A stretch of DNA of 64,000 nt from Eucommia ulmoides (Eukaryota > Streptophyta > Magnoliopsida > Garryales > Eucommiaceae), in contig CM028335.1 of assembly GCA_016647705.1 (NCBI GenBank), positions 10,864,905 through 10,928,904 of the forward strand, given 5' to 3'. Both the position numbers and the translations under genes were made by a program. This document shows positions 43,201 to 54,202 of this stretch, in pieces. Position 1 is the stretch's first letter; each line of letters opens with the position of its first letter. The notes under the pieces were generated by a model. That model worked only from the letters and a program-made list of their open reading frames with translations. It was not told where the DNA came from and searched no databases.

Positions 43201-45857
43201 AAGTCATTCATGGGGCTTGCCCAGAGGCAGGGCGGTCCTAAACTGTCCCCGGGTGCAAGATAGTTTATGTACTAGAAATTATAAACTTGATTCTGATGTT
43301 ACTGTAGGAACATATAATTCAAGAATGGTGAGTATGTGATTGTTCGTGTACATCCTGAACGATACCCAAAACACTCCTTCAAGAAACTGTATGCTAGAGC
43401 TACTGGACCGCATTGCATTCTTTGTAGACTTAGACCTAATGCTTATTTACTTGATTTGCCGTTTGATAAGCGTATTAGACTGGTTTTCAATGTGGAAGAG
43501 CTGTAACCTTATCGAGTCACGTTCGAACCTCTTGTTTGCAAGTGTTTTTCTTGAGAAAGCTATAACTAGGCATGCACCAATACCAGCCCTGCATGCCACC
43601 ACATACCGAATATCAAATTGAAGAAGTTTAAGAGGACGAGATGTTTGGCTTTTCACAAGGAGGATTCCAAGATATCTTGTCAAGTGGAAGGCTCGACCAC
43701 TCTCAAATGCTTACTTGGATTCAAGATGAGGAGTTACTCTGACTTTAATCCGATATCTTGGTGTAGTATCATTCTTATCAGTCTCCGGAGGTGAGTTTTT
43801 CTTAGCACGGGAGAATTGATGGGGATCAAATATGACCACAGCTTCGAACTTATGTACATCGGGGGCGAAAAAACATCAATGTTTCAATTTTCAAATTAGA
43901 ATTAAGTCATTAAGTAGCCGTTATTGTTTATTATTTCCATCTTATAGTCGTTATTGTTTATTATTTTCGTTTTAGAATTATAGCTGTTATCGCTTATTAT
44001 TTCCATTTTAGAATTATAAGCCGTTATGTGGCCATTATTGTTTATTATTGCTATTTTTAGATTAAGCCTATATAATGAAAGTTTTATTGTAGTGAAAGAA
44101 ACGACATGGATTATTGATAATATTCAAAAAATCTTAATTTTCTTTTGTTTTTATTTCTTTTATTTTCAATTGGCTTCCATCATCAGTTGTTCAACCTGCA
44201 ATTTGGTCATTGAAGCAACTGTTTGTACCACTTTTGCCCTGTGGTCTCTTTTCATTCGGTAATGATAATAATAATTGGGGAAAAGCATGTACTGCCCAGA
44301 TTATAGTTTGCCATGATCCGTGGTGAATTTACCAAATATAGAAAGCACGAATTTCCGGGAAAATTAGTTTTGCCATGTGATTAAGAACAACATGATCAAT
44401 GGATTTTCAATGTTGTTCCGTAATTTTCTTATTTAGTGTTGTATTATCTTTTCATGGTTTGATGGTGGCTCTGATAAATGCTGCAGATTGAATATCCTGA
44501 GATTGAAGACAATTCAAAGCCAAGGCATCGGTTTATGTCATCCTTTGAGCAGGTTCGCTCTCTTTTCCTATCCAAACTGATGTTTTAAAGTCGGTGGCAG
44601 AGCCCCCTTGTGTCCAGGAGGGGCCAAGCACCCCCTTAAAATCCTTGAAAATCTGTTTGTGAACAAAATCTCTCTTTTAAGTTGCTAACAATGGTTTAAG
44701 ATTTTACCGTGAAACTTATAACTAACATTAGCCCCCTTTGGATTAAAATTCTTGTTCCGCTACCCGTTTTAATAATAGATTTGGGTTTTGAAATAGGATT
44801 TTTTTAATGTATAAGATTCTTAGGGTCGGTCGATAACATAATTCAATACTTGAGTTAAAACTAAATACATTAAGTGCTAACTTATGCCTTGTAATTTTTC
44901 ATTATATATTCTTCGTGCAGAGGGTCCAATCGTTCGATAAAAAATTTCAGTATCTTCTCTTTGCGGCTGAACCATACGAGATAATTGCTTTCAAGGTAAT
45001 TAATTTACTTGCACAATCACCTAACTGTGTTTAGCTGAATAACGTACCGTGATGTTCATGATTAAAAAGGTAGTAATAGTATGATTAAGGTAGTGTTTGG
45101 TAGCACGGAATTGAAATCTTGAATTGGAATTGAAGATAAACACGTAAGTTTTCAGATTATTGCATGAGTTCGTTTCGAATTCCAATTCCAATTCCAATTC
45201 TGAGGCTCCAATTCAAACACTAGCAAATGGTATAGAATCTCATGTATGTATGATATTGAAATCCCAGGTTCCGAGTACGGAAATTGACAAATCTACCCCC
45301 AAGTTCTTCTCGCATTGGGATCCCGATTCCAAAATGTTCACGGTTTGTTTTTATGCCCTGCTTCTTTTCTGGCTTGTATGTATGTTTCATTATCGAAGCT
45401 TGCATTTGGATTGATGGATTTGAAATGAATGGTTTTACAGCTACAATTATATTTCAAAACCAAGCCACCGGAGGCAAATAAACCTCAGCCCCCAGCTGCC
45501 GCCAACGAAACATCAGCTCCCGGTGTTCCTTCCAGGCCTCTACCACCACCACCGCAAGCTCCGCCTCCACCACCACCTCCGCCACAAGGACTCCCTCCTC
45601 CGCCACCCATGTCTGGAGCTTTGCCACCACCGCCGCCACCTCCAATGGCAAATGGACCCAGACCTATGCCGCCTGGTGGTAACCTACCAGCTCCACCACC
45701 GCCTTCGGTAGGTGGTGGCCAGATGGCTAATTTTACTCCCGGAGCTCAGATGGGAAGGCCGCCGATGCCGCCGCCACCACCGCGAGGCTTTCCGGGGCAG
45801 CTGATGCAGGGACAAGGCGTTCGTCCACCACCACCACCTCCTTCCAACATGGGATGA
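31246..45857 (+). CDS. SF3A2: Splicing factor 3A subunit 2 (SF3A2 / SAP62 / PRP11 homologue)
   Basis: A core U2 snRNP protein that helps pre-mRNA branch-site recognition in the nucleus. Exons: 31246-31397, 31535-31704, 33126-33202, 44487-44552, 44921-44995, 45268-45342 and 45441-45857. Together they make 1032 bp, 343 residues, with reading phase kept at every join. Residues 1-50 ([13 protein letters not shown]... [15 protein letters not shown]... NHLG) match the conserved N-terminus. A matrin-type C2H2 zinc finger follows (C54, C57, H70, H76; [15 protein letters not shown]). Next are [13 protein letters not shown] and SLLFQIEYPEI, then [22 protein letters not shown] and [10 protein letters not shown]. 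The last exon encodes a Pro-rich tail (residues about 221-343). All exons look intact, with no stops. Intron 2 begins GC rather than GT, and intron 3 is 11,284 bp and full of transposons. Start choice: first Met, matching the family N-terminus. Confidence 0.96.
31705..33125 (+). other. SF3A2 intron 2, GC-AG type
   Basis: The exon ends AAGACAG at 31704 and the intron begins GCAAGC. It ends with GCATGCAG at 33125. Only this boundary keeps the phase (Lys-Thr-Val-Lys-Ile-Gly across the join), and no GT donor lies nearby that would do so. GC-AG introns are a known minority class with a strong CAG-GCAAG context, which is seen here. The intron holds a (CA)n microsatellite at about 32969-32990 and no gene. 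Confidence 0.85.
33403..33693 (+). repeat. First LTR of element C
   Basis: Starts TGTTAGGCCCCAGGTTC and runs to TTCTAGTTCA, followed by an A-rich run. Target duplication CCATA precedes it. It matches the LTRs at 33773 and 35487. Confidence 0.85.
33773..34067 (+). repeat. Second (middle) LTR of element C
   Basis: 295 bp, starting TGTTAGGCCCC and ending TTCATATCA, followed three bases later by the primer site. It serves as the functional-type 5' LTR relative to the gag-like region. Confidence 0.85.
34098..35421 (+). mobile_element. gag-like internal region of element C
   Basis: 34098-34478 reads as a Gypsy gag piece. Its N-terminal part is helical ([14 protein letters not shown]); the conserved [13 protein letters not shown]...ESYF segment then leads to [11 protein letters not shown], the classic gag motif. 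The remainder to 35421 has coding-like character in more than one frame and no recognised domain. It is broken; no protease or polymerase part is present. Confidence 0.75.
35487..36290 (+). repeat. Third LTR of element C, interrupted by a MITE
   Basis: Starts TGTTAGGCCC and ends TTCATGTCA. Removing the 506-bp MITE and one TAA leaves 295 bp, the same length as the middle LTR. CCATA follows at 36291-36295. Confidence 0.88.
35663..36168. mobile_element. Harbinger/Tourist-type MITE in the third LTR of element C
   Basis: A 506-bp insertion with terminal inverted repeats GGCCCCGTTTGGTAAC and GTTACCAAACGGGCCC, flanked by the 3-bp duplication TAA (35660-35662 and 36169-36171). The empty site is seen in the other two LTRs (GTTAATTG). 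A TAA duplication with GGSCC..GTTTGG ends fits PIF/Harbinger MITEs. The middle is GC-rich, with CCGCC/CCGGC words (35900-36080) that make long Pro- and Gly-rich frames on both strands. No transposase. Confidence 0.9.
36296..36765. other. SF3A2 intron 3 spacer with a possible MITE
   Basis: Between the two LTR elements. GTTTGTGT (about 36369) and ACACAAAC (about 36542), each beside a TTCC/GGAAA word, could be the inverted ends of a small MITE of about 190 bp. No target duplication was convincing. Otherwise no feature is seen. Confidence 0.3.
36771..37126 (+). repeat. 5' LTR of element D
   Basis: 356 bp, TGATGGGGATC to TCTATCATCA. It contains repeated CCGTTATTGTTTATTAT words and a TCTATATAATGAGG TATA-like site (about 37010), and it matches 43817-44185. 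Confidence 0.88.
38573..40500 (+). mobile_element. gag, protease and reverse transcriptase remains of element D
   Basis: In order: a gag C-terminal part with the CCHC knuckle [14 protein letters not shown] (about 38855); a retropepsin-like segment ([15 protein letters not shown], 39143); reverse transcriptase blocks including [18 protein letters not shown] (about 39870) and VVYFDDILV (about 40275, equivalent to the Y-x-D-D catalytic box). Short duplicated stretches are seen inside the reverse transcriptase part. Broken throughout. Confidence 0.75.
41045..41490. repeat. Related repeat pieces inserted in element D
   Basis: Two related stretches (about 41065-41180 and 41385-41490) share TCACTCTCAAAAG, GCCTTGTAAG-like and CACAAGYGATGTGRGATT words. 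GGATTCAACATGCCC words lie between them. On the - strand TGTTGAATCCCACATC looks like the start of an LTR, so this may be a reversed solo-LTR remnant. The family is not identified. Confidence 0.4.
41793..42560. mobile_element. hAT-like MITE nested in element D
   Basis: 768 bp with ends CATAGTTGTTAA and TTGATAACTATG (10 of 12 bases match as inverted repeats). Just inside lie GGCG/GCGCC-rich words (GGCGCGTGAC, GCGCCTAAC). The flanks CCCCGTAC (41785-41792) and CTCTGTAC (42561-42568) agree at 6 of 8 bases, consistent with an aged 8-bp duplication of the hAT type. It holds a (CTT)n tract at about 41985-42020 and no transposase. It separates the RNase H side from the integrase side of element D. Confidence 0.65.
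42600..43800 (+). mobile_element. Integrase remains of element D
   Basis: Pieces of a retroviral-type integrase: an N-terminal segment with [23 protein letters not shown] (42667-42730), then WTLSLVYPR / [10 protein letters not shown] at the start of the catalytic core (about 42800-42835), [10 protein letters not shown], and a C-terminal stretch near 43340-43460 ([11 protein letters not shown] type). Broken in several places. Confidence 0.7.
43817..44185 (+). repeat. 3' LTR of element D
   Basis: 369 bp, TGATGGGGATC to TTCCATCATCA, preceded by a purine-rich GCACGGGAGAAT tract. It matches the 5' LTR with visible divergence and is followed by GTTGT. Confidence 0.88.
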
Positions 45858-48092
45858 AACAATCTCTTCTGCCTTGGCTCTTGTCTGGCACATCTTTGTA
45901 TTGTGAATTGTTCGGGTATTATTGTCTAGCAATATTTACGTTCATATTGGGTTTAAACATTTTGATCGAAATGTCACAAAAAAGATATTTTATTTTAATT
46001 TTTTTTTTAGTTTTAGGAAGATGAAAGACTGGCATTTAGAAATGGGATATTTGGTTGGTGTTTTTGTTTATGTTATTCAAAATTAAAACAAGAATACAAC
46101 AACGTATAAACCAATTAGGATTTTTTTTACTATATTTTTATTTTTGGTATCAGAACAGAAAATAATTTTTTGTTCTTATTGTTTAATTCTTTACTTTTAA
46201 TTTCTAAAGTTTATTATCGTATTTTTAGAAAAATTATTTGGGTGGTTACCTAGAGATCCAAAAATAATATCAAAACCATCAACCGATTCCCATATTTTTT
46301 CCAATGAAGGCTACAATTTTTTTTAGGAAGATATGCATTGATTTATCCTCATAGAATTGTCATTAAATTCCATATTGATTGCTCAATTTTTTTACTCCTT
46401 TAAAATATCTATTTCGAAAATTAAAGAGAACATTTAATTAAAATAAAAACTCTTCAAAATGATAAAACAATTAATTAAATTTGTTTTGTTATTTTGTTTA
46501 TTAAATTAGGAGTATGATTGCATGTTTTAGAGTTTCAAAATGATATCTCAATCGTATTTCTTGAATAAAAATGACATAATTTAATAGTAAAACCTAAAAT
46601 TAGAAGACATTGCTTTGGATGAAATGAGAGCCCACAATTAGCCATTTCTTCTCTCTCAATGATCCTGCCTCCAACCGTTTCTCTCACATCTACTATGTGT
46701 CATTCCTAATGGTAACCCACAACTCGCAACCTTCAGTTACAAGTCTTTCTCGATCTTCCGTTTCAATCTTTACCCTCATAATTTGCAGTTTCAGACAACT
46801 ATTCCCTCATTCACTGCGGCCTCTACCATTTCCAATCGCATCTTTCGCCTCCCAAATGGTCGTTTCAAGTCTCCACCTATGCCTCCGTAAATGGATCTCC
46901 AATGGTTGCCTAATGATCCATTGTCGCGGATTTAGTTTTCAATCATCCAATTTTCTCATTTTTGTTTCCTGATTTCCTCATTCTGGAGTCTCCATTATTG
47001 GGAACATAAGCAGAAATTGAGGAACTGAACTAAAGAATGGGGACTAAGTTGCCTATCTGGTTTGAGATATATTAGTCTTTTATTTATTGGGCAAGTGATT
47101 GGAGCTATGAGAACAAATTCATGTTTAATCTGTATTCTGGGTTTCATTTGCAGGTATTTGTTGCATTCTTTTGGGTTTAATCTGTTTCTATATCTGTATA
47201 CATATATAACTTTGCTTTAGGCATAACAATAAAAGCAAACAAAAGCCACGGGAAACTATAACAAAGAAACACTAACCAAGAGACCTATCCAGGGAACTCT
47301 AAGACACCTGACCAAAGTAGCAAGTACTTACAAAACAGGGAAAGGTTTTTGCATCACAATGGCAGGGAAAGGGATATAGACAGAAAAAAATAAACTCATT
47401 TTTTTCATTTGCAAATTAATTTCGTAAAAAAGTTATTTATGCAGTTTAAGCCTTTAATTTCAGGTTATGTGCATGATATGATTCTGATATGAAAAGTCAA
47501 AACTTTTGATATATCTTTGTTGATTTGGGGTTTCTCTTAGTCTTTTTTTTTTTTTATTTTTTTTTATTTTGTTGGAATGTTAATGCAATTTGTAAGGAGA
47601 AATTGAAGTGATAGTGAGCAAATGTAGTTTCCACTTGGATTTGAGTATTTTCATGAAATTTAAAGAAGGTTCATTGCTAATTTTCCTTTCAAATTAGACA
47701 ATCGGATGGTTTAGAAAAATTATCTTTGGGTACACAGTTTTTAGGTTTCTTGCTTGAATTATTACAATCACTTAGGGTCTATTTGGTTATCTCATATATT
47801 ATGAATTGGGTCATTTTTAATTAATATAATGTCTATTTTTTTCTTTTTCATTTTTTAAGTTTTTGGTTGTAAATGAAGAAAAATATAAAATTAAAATAAT
47901 TTAGTTTTTACTAAAAGATTAAAATTGGGTAATTCAATATTTAACCCTAGAATAAAAATCTATCGATGAAACTACATTGAAGTTCTCAACCTTTCTTGCG
48001 GAAGGAGCTCTCAACATAGACGAAGAAGATTTCTAGCTCCAGGCTTCAAATATCTCTCTCTTTCTCTCTCAAGTGCAAATCAACATAAACTA
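45858..48092. other. SF3A2 3' flank and intergenic DNA, no gene seen
   Basis: The first few hundred bases after the stop at 45857 should contain the SF3A2 3' UTR; no single poly-A signal stands out. 46610-46990 is CT-rich and has a 91-residue frame with no recognised similarity; it could be an old gene leader, but I do not call it. 47140-48092 is AT-rich, with a T-rich tract near 47540. Confidence 0.45.
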
Positions 48093-48093
48093 A

Positions 48094-48403
48094 TTGTCAA
48101 TGATCAAAGTGTCGGTGGAGTAATCGAAGGAAGCGACGGTGTAAACTTCAATGTTGGTGTAGAAATCTTGAGTTGCACTTTATGTATATCATGACATCAA
48201 GACACTTACAACCGAACCCCAAACCATTGTGTTACTTAATCTGTATGACATTACAAGTGCCGTGGCAAGTAGTGGTGATCGGAATTGTACTAAAACAACT
48301 TAAAGAGCGCGAAACATAGAGAACATATAAGAAAGTTGGAATATTTTGGCATGGAATTTTGCTGGTAATTTATGAGTCTTCATATAGAGAATGCAAACAT
48401 GTT

Positions 48404-48456
<53 letters not shown>

Positions 48457-48767
48457 CAATGATCAAAGTGTCGGTGGAGTAATCGAAGGAAGCGACGGTG
48501 TAAACTCCAATGCCGGTGTAGAAATCTAGAGTTGCACTTTATGTATATCATGACATCAAGGCACTTACAACCGAACCCCAAACCGATGTGTTACTTAATC
48601 TGAATGACATTACAAGTGCCGTGGCAAGTAGTGGTGATCGGAATTATACTAAAACAACTTAAAGAGTGTGAAACATAGAGAACATATAAGAAAGTTGGAA
48701 TATTTTGGCATGGAATTTTGCTGGTAATTTATGAGTCTTCACATAGAGAATGCAAACGTGTTATATA
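48094..48767. repeat. 315-bp duplication around a (TA)n microsatellite
   Basis: Copies at 48094-48408 and 48453-48767 agree at almost every base (shared TTGTCAATGATCAAAGTGTC and ACAACCGAACCCCAAACC). They are separated by about 22 TA repeats (48408-48452). Few differences mean a young event. No coding frame is conserved across the copies. Confidence 0.9.
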
Positions 48768-48794
48768 TATATTTGAATGATAGATGTATGAGAA

Positions 48795-49013
48795 TATTAG
48801 AGTTACTTGGGTTTATTATTATTATTATTATTATTTAGTAAGGGTATAATAGTCTTTTACTTGTTTTTCTAGGTTTTCCATTGTACACTTATATAAGTCT
48901 ATCTTTCCTAGGTTTTCTATTGTATTCTTATATTCATTACTCAGAGATAATAAACCCTAGCCGTCGATTATCTTTTCTTTCTAGATTTTTCATATTATTC
49001 ATTGATCTTCACA
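48795..49013 (+). repeat. 5' LTR of element E
   Basis: 219 bp, including a (TTA)n stretch and a TATA-like CTTATATAAGTC (about 48889). It is followed directly by the primer site TGGTATCAAGAACC. Confidence 0.9.
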
Positions 49014-49171
49014 TGGTATCAAGAACCTAATCTCATGGAAGGAAGTTTGATTCCATCCACAAGGACCGCGGATCCAACTTCGCGGTGAGTTGGCTGGGGG
49101 GTTACAGCTCCGATGTTCGTATAGATTCGTCGATTATCATTTTTTTTTCTTTTCTTTCATATTAGAGTTAT

Positions 49172-51815
49172 GTGATGAAAAATTTCCTCAAAGGCAAAAA
49201 GATGTGGGGCTATATTAGTGGTACTTTGGTTAAACCAAAAGATGAAAGAGTTGAAAATTATATAACTTCGTTACACACTTGGGAGGCAAATAATTCGAAA
49301 ATCATTACCTTGATTAACAACTCTGTTGATCATTTAATTGATATACAATTGGCAAAGTACGAGTATGCCAAAGAGGTCTAGGATTTTCTAGCAGGGCTAT
49401 ACATACAGTCTAATTTTGCAAAAAAAAAAAAAAAATACCAATTGGAATATGATATTCGAGCACTGAAGCAGAATGATATGAGTGTCCAGAAATTCTACTC
49501 CGCTATGACAGATCTTCGGGATCAATTGGCTCTTACGGAATCTGCAGAATTACGAGCATGTATTCCGTATATTGCTCGTAGGGAAAAATAACGTTTGGTC
49601 TAATTTTGATGGCATTACGTGATGATTTTGAGGGACTTCGTGGGACAATTCTACACCGTAATCTACTTCCTTCTATTGACTCAGTGGTTAGTGAATTATT
49701 AGCCAATGAGATACGCTTCAAATCTCAATCAGACACAAGGGTTCTCCAATCACCCAGTCCATCTGTTCTGGTAGTTCCTTCTAAACCACCTCCTAATCAT
49801 CAAAACAAGCCTTATTTGAGACTCGCCTTTGATGAATGTAGTTTCTGTAAGCAGAAAGGCTATTGGAAGGCTCAATGCCCTAAATTAAGTAGAACACAGC
49901 AACAGTCGCCTCCCTAGTAGAAATATGACAATCGATCTCAAAAAATGTCCTTACAGGCCTCTATAGCCTAACACTGCTGCAGCTGTACCGTCATCATCAA
50001 CTTCATTTGGTTTTGGAGACCCAACATCTTCTAATCCCATAATGGAGGTCCTTATTGAACAATTTCAGAAGTTCCTTGCCGCACAGCCACATGCCATGTC
50101 CGTTGTATCTTTAGTAGGTTTGTTGCCCTCTAGTTCTTTAGGTATGTCTTCATCTATATGGGTTCTAGATTCTGGAGCCTCTTATCATATGTCACCTGAT
50201 TTGTCATCATTTGCTTCTTTAAATCCTACATCATCTGTATTTGTTATGACTGCTGATGGTACTCCGATGCCATTAGCAGGGATTGGTTCCGTTGTTAAAC
50301 CTTGATTATCTCTTTCAAGTTTTTATCATATTCTCAATCTTGCATTGAATCTTGTTTATGTTGGCCAATTATGTAATTCTGGTTACGCAATTTGTTTCTT
50401 TTCTACCTCTTGTTATGTGCAGGATTCACAATCCCAGAAGCTGATTGGGACATGCCGTAGGTAAGGGGGACTATATATATTGGACGAGCTACGAGTACCA
50501 GATGTTGCAACTTCTGATGTTGACTTGTCGTCTTTTCATTTGACTTCTTCATCTTCTAGTTTTTATTTATGACATTCTCATCTTGGTTATGTTTCAGCAT
50601 CTCGTTTAAAATACTTGGTATCTAAAGGATCCTTAGGGAATTTGTCAGTTTATGATATTTTTGATTGTAGTGGTTGTAAACTAGCAAAATTTTCTACTTT
50701 ACCTTTTAATCGAATCATTTCTTCTTCGCTTGCACCATTTAATCTAGTTTAGTCTGATGTGTGGGGACCTTTCCCGATTGCTACAAAAGGAGGGTCCAGA
50801 TATTATGTTTCCTTCATTGATGATTACACTCGATATTGTTGGGTTTATCTTATGAAACGTCATTCTGAATTCTTTGGTATTTTTCAAACGTTTCGAGCTC
50901 TTATTAAGACCCAACATTTTACTGTTATCAAGTGCTTTAGATGTGATTTGGGTGGGGAGTACATTTATAATCCTTTCACTAATTTGCTTGTTTTATATGG
51001 AACAATTCACCAAACCTCGTGTACTAACACTCCTGAGCAAAATGGTGTCGCTGAAAGGAAACATATGAACACTGTTGAAACTGCTCGTTCTCTCTTACTG
51101 TCTACCTCTCTTCCTAGTGTATTTTGGGGAGAAGCAATACTTACTGCAGTGAACCTAATTAATAAAATCCCATCCTTTAATTCTTCTGGTTTGTCTTCAT
51201 TTGAAAAGTTGTATGGTCATGCTTCCAACTATTCATCCTTAAGAGTATTTGGGTGCACTTGTTTTGTTCTTCGACCGAGAGTAGAGCGTAGTAAGTTATC
51301 TTCTCACTCTGCCATTTGTGTCTTCCTAGGTTATGGTGAGGGACAAAAGAGATATCTTTGCTTTGATCCAGTTGCACAAAAACTATATGTGTCCCGTCAT
51401 GTTGTGTTTCTTGAGCATATACATTTTTTCTCAATTCCTGCTAGTACACACAACTTTTCAAACTCTGATCTCATTTCCATTGATCATTTCTCTGATGACA
51501 CAAATACTTTATCTTCTCAAAATCCATGTTGACACTGGTAGCTCTGCAGGTATTAATACTTCTAGCGTGCCCTCCCCTCCGACGACCTACTAAGAATCTT
51601 CTCAGGTTGTGGATCCTTCTCCTCGCTATCCTCAACGCATTCGTAAGTTCACTCATATACCAGATTTTGTTTACTCTTGTAACTCAAATTCTTTTGCTTT
51701 TATTTTTAGCCTCTATTCACTGTCTCTCTAAGACTTTATACTATAAAGAGGCAACACTTGATCTTCTTTGGCAACATGCTATGGTTGAGGAACTCTCTGC
51801 TTTATACAAGACGGA
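49172..51815 (+). mobile_element. gag, protease and integrase part of element E
   Basis: gag pieces (49172-49917) end in a CCHC knuckle (CSFCKQKGYWKAQC). The protease active site is VLDSGASYHM (about 50160). The integrase has a zinc-binding N-terminal part (about 50570-50690, with CSGCKLAKF). Its core is in 50759-51532: SDVWGPFP, SFIDDYTRYCWVY, then NGVAERKHMNTVE with the catalytic Glu, and a GYGEGQKRYLCFDP block. The start of reverse transcriptase (MVEELSALYKT) runs up to the insertion point of the Athila-related copy at 51815. Confidence 0.85.
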
Positions 51816-53188
51816 TGATAGGTGTAATTTACCTATCTATTTCCAAACCGAAGCTGTTAGTTTTTGAGTATATTTATTACGTTTTAATACGTTTTTATTC
51901 TTTTTGTTATAAATCAGGTGTGTGGGGGTGAAAATGGATGAAAACAGATGATAAACGATTAAATCGAATCAAGAGCAGTGGAAGAACGGTAGAAAAAGAG
52001 TAAAGAGGCTAAATTTCAGAACCTGCAGCCCACCGTTGTGGCGGTGGTCAAAATACAGACGAAGGCTTAAATTCTCTGCAAATCCACTACCGCAGCGGTG
52101 AGATCCTCCGCCGTGGTGGTAAAACAACAGAAAAAACTCTGTTTCCACCGTTGCAGCGGTGACACTGCCGACATGCCCACCGTTGCGGTGGTCACTCTGC
52201 ATAAATTTTAGATATTTGTTTATATATTTTGTTCTCTATTTCCTCCATCTTCTCCTCTATTTTGTCCATAAGAGCCCGCTTAGGAGTAGAATAGAGTAGA
52301 GAGCGTTTTGGGGAGTGCTCAACCAAATCGGAAGGAGAAGAACACGTTGCGAAGAAGGAAAAGCGATCGTTGAACGGTTTTAGCGCCAAATCTTCAGACA
52401 ACGGCTAGTTTCTTTCGTTTCTTTCTTTATTTTCTTAACTTTGGTAGTTTTTTGAGCATGTTTAGCTCGATTCTTGTTGTATAAACGGTTATGTCCATGA
52501 GCTAAACGAATTTTATGAAAATATCGTTTGTTTGAGTTGTGTTTCTTTAATGGTTGTTCTTCGTTATTTGATTGTGTTTACTTGTTTGTCATGTTTATAT
52601 GATTATTTAGATATATTGAAAAATCGGAGTTTGACATTCGGGAGAGGTAACTCCGAATTTGGACTAGGATAAACACAACGCGACGATCTAATAACACAAG
52701 AGAGAGTTAGAAAGTGTGTAATCCATGACATTGGGGGAAAGACTCATGTGACCTAGTGTCGTTAAGACATTGATGGAGACTTCTTCGTTGACGCGAAGTC
52801 ACATATTCACTCATCTTACACTCAGGAGAGATGGTGAGTGAGTTTACAATACAGAGATTGTCGGATAGGTTGAACATCGTTACTGATAACTAAACGAAAC
52901 CAAACACGTATTTATAAATGAAGTTAATCCCTAGATAGTCTTTTCTCCTAAACATCTCATAATAGTAATATAGTACAATTACATAAATTAGTATTTTAGT
53001 ATTAGTATATTTAATTATAAAAAACTACATTTTTTATCGCCTAGATAAAATTAGGTTATGATAATTACGGTACTCGACAATAACCTCAACCAATCCTTGT
53101 GGACACGATAACCCTAACTCTCCTAATCTATACTAAAACTTAACCCATATATTTGCGGTGAAAGTGGCGACATAATATTTCGCCACCA
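51816..53188 (+). repeat. 5' LTR of copy B
   Basis: 1373 bp, TGATAGGTGTAATTTACC to TCGCCACCA. It is similar to the LTRs of copy A, with the same CCGC/GCGGTGG-rich block (52020-52200). Confidence 0.9.
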
Positions 53189-53194
53189 AGTTTT

Positions 53195-53212
53195 TGGCGC
53201 CATTGCCGGGGA
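53195..53212 (+). other. Primer-binding site of copy B, tRNA-Asp type
   Basis: TGGCGCCATTGCCGGGGA lies six bases after the 5' LTR end. It is complementary, with one difference, to the 3' end of plant tRNA-Asp, the primer used by Athila elements. Confidence 0.85.
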
Positions 53213-53329
53213 TTGTGTTTTAGATTATTGTTAATATTGTGAGTAAATGACCTAATTTTAATTTAGGCATTTCTTTTGTTTATAATTTTTTTTCTTTGTA
53301 GTTTTGTTTTTTGTTTTCCTGCAGGGTAC

Positions 53330-54202
53330 TTGACGATGTTAGATCAACAAGTGCTTTTGTATTGTTTTCAACGGGATTTCGAGCTGTTTTACTGTGCTTG
53401 GGATTGATACAAAGAATTGTTATTCCAGTTTTCGAACCATCGTTTCCCGAGAGAGTGTCAACTACTGAACCTCCTCGATGGGTTATTAGTCGCAACCAAG
53501 ACATGGGTTGAAAGAGGAAACGGTACCACCTCTTTCGACCAACTAACCGCGGACGAAGCCTATCGATTGTTGGAAGTCATGGCCGAGTATGATTTTCACT
53601 GTTGAAATTATTCAACAAGCTACCAAAGCATTGGGGGTAATTCCACCGTTTCGGCGCCATGGATTGACACCCTGGTCCAATACGTTGAGTCTCCTCCCAC
53701 CCTGGAGGAAATATTCGCTGATTTTATTGGGGAGACTCAGGCGTTCTGGAGGGAGTTGAATGACCAGATCAATGAGTATGAAGATCGTCTTGACAACATT
53801 GAGACGATTTGCACTGAAATTGATGCGACCATAACGTCTTTTCAGATGCAAATAAGTCATTTTATCTGCTTAATTGAGGCCGAGTCAGACGTGGTGGCAC
53901 TGAGAGACATAAATGCCACATTCATCGAAAGCCACCACGAGGAACCGAAAACAAACGGAAGGAGCTTGGGTGAATTCAACAGCGATGAATCGTATGAGAC
54001 GGAAACCCAAGCATGGATTGACGATTGTGATTCTTCACCATTAGAGATCCACATTGTGATGCCACCACCGATCCAAGACGCTCATATTTATGAGGATCCG
54101 ATGCGGCTCACTTGTCCTTTGCCGCCAAAAGCAATGCTCTTCCATACCCACCAAGCACATGAGCTAGTGGAGAGTCTTGTTGAAAGCACGATCCGATCAT
54201 AG
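53330..54202 (+). mobile_element. gag-like region of copy B
   Basis: Coding-like sequence parallel to 12541-13442 of copy A. The stretch around 53480-53605 (ATKTWVERGNGTTSFDQLTADEAYRLLE in pieces) resembles the Athila gag block that precedes its acidic helix. 53756-54202 contains the acidic coiled-coil-like region (INEYEDRLDNIETICTEID). Broken. Confidence 0.7.

Larger units (their letters stand above)
36771..44185 (+). mobile_element. Ty3/Gypsy LTR element in SF3A2 intron 3 (element D)
   Basis: LTRs 36771-37126 and 43817-44185 both start TGATGGGGATCAAAT and end CATCA. The 5-bp duplication GTTGT lies outside each (36766-36770 and 44186-44190). A primer-site-like TGGTATTCAAAAC follows the 5' LTR. 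Internal order is gag with a zinc knuckle ([14 protein letters not shown], about 38855), a protease-like part (39125-39400), reverse transcriptase (about 39700-40500; [25 protein letters not shown]), RNase H, and integrase (about 42600-43800; DFVLGLPKM). This order (RT before IN) is Ty3/Gypsy. The chromovirus-type lineage is likely but not fixed. Broken in many places, and it hosts further insertions, so it is an old fossil. Confidence 0.9.
33203..44486 (+). other. SF3A2 intron 3, 11.3 kb, transposon-filled
   Basis: The donor follows TTGTTCCAG at 33203 (GTGCTA) and the acceptor is ATGCTGCAG at 44486. About 10.3 kb of it is accounted for by two LTR elements with their own target duplications (33403-36290 and 36771-44185). 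The non-element parts are 33203-33397, 36296-36765 and 44191-44486. The exons on both sides are intact and in phase, so the gene presumably still splices across it. Confidence 0.9.

Noticed and set aside
45454-45932. - strand and shifted frames over 45454-45932
   Set aside because: Shadows of the proline-rich last exon of SF3A2.
46697-46972. 91-residue + strand frame in CT-rich DNA
   Set aside because: No recognised similarity or exon signals; possibly an old gene leader, but not supportable.
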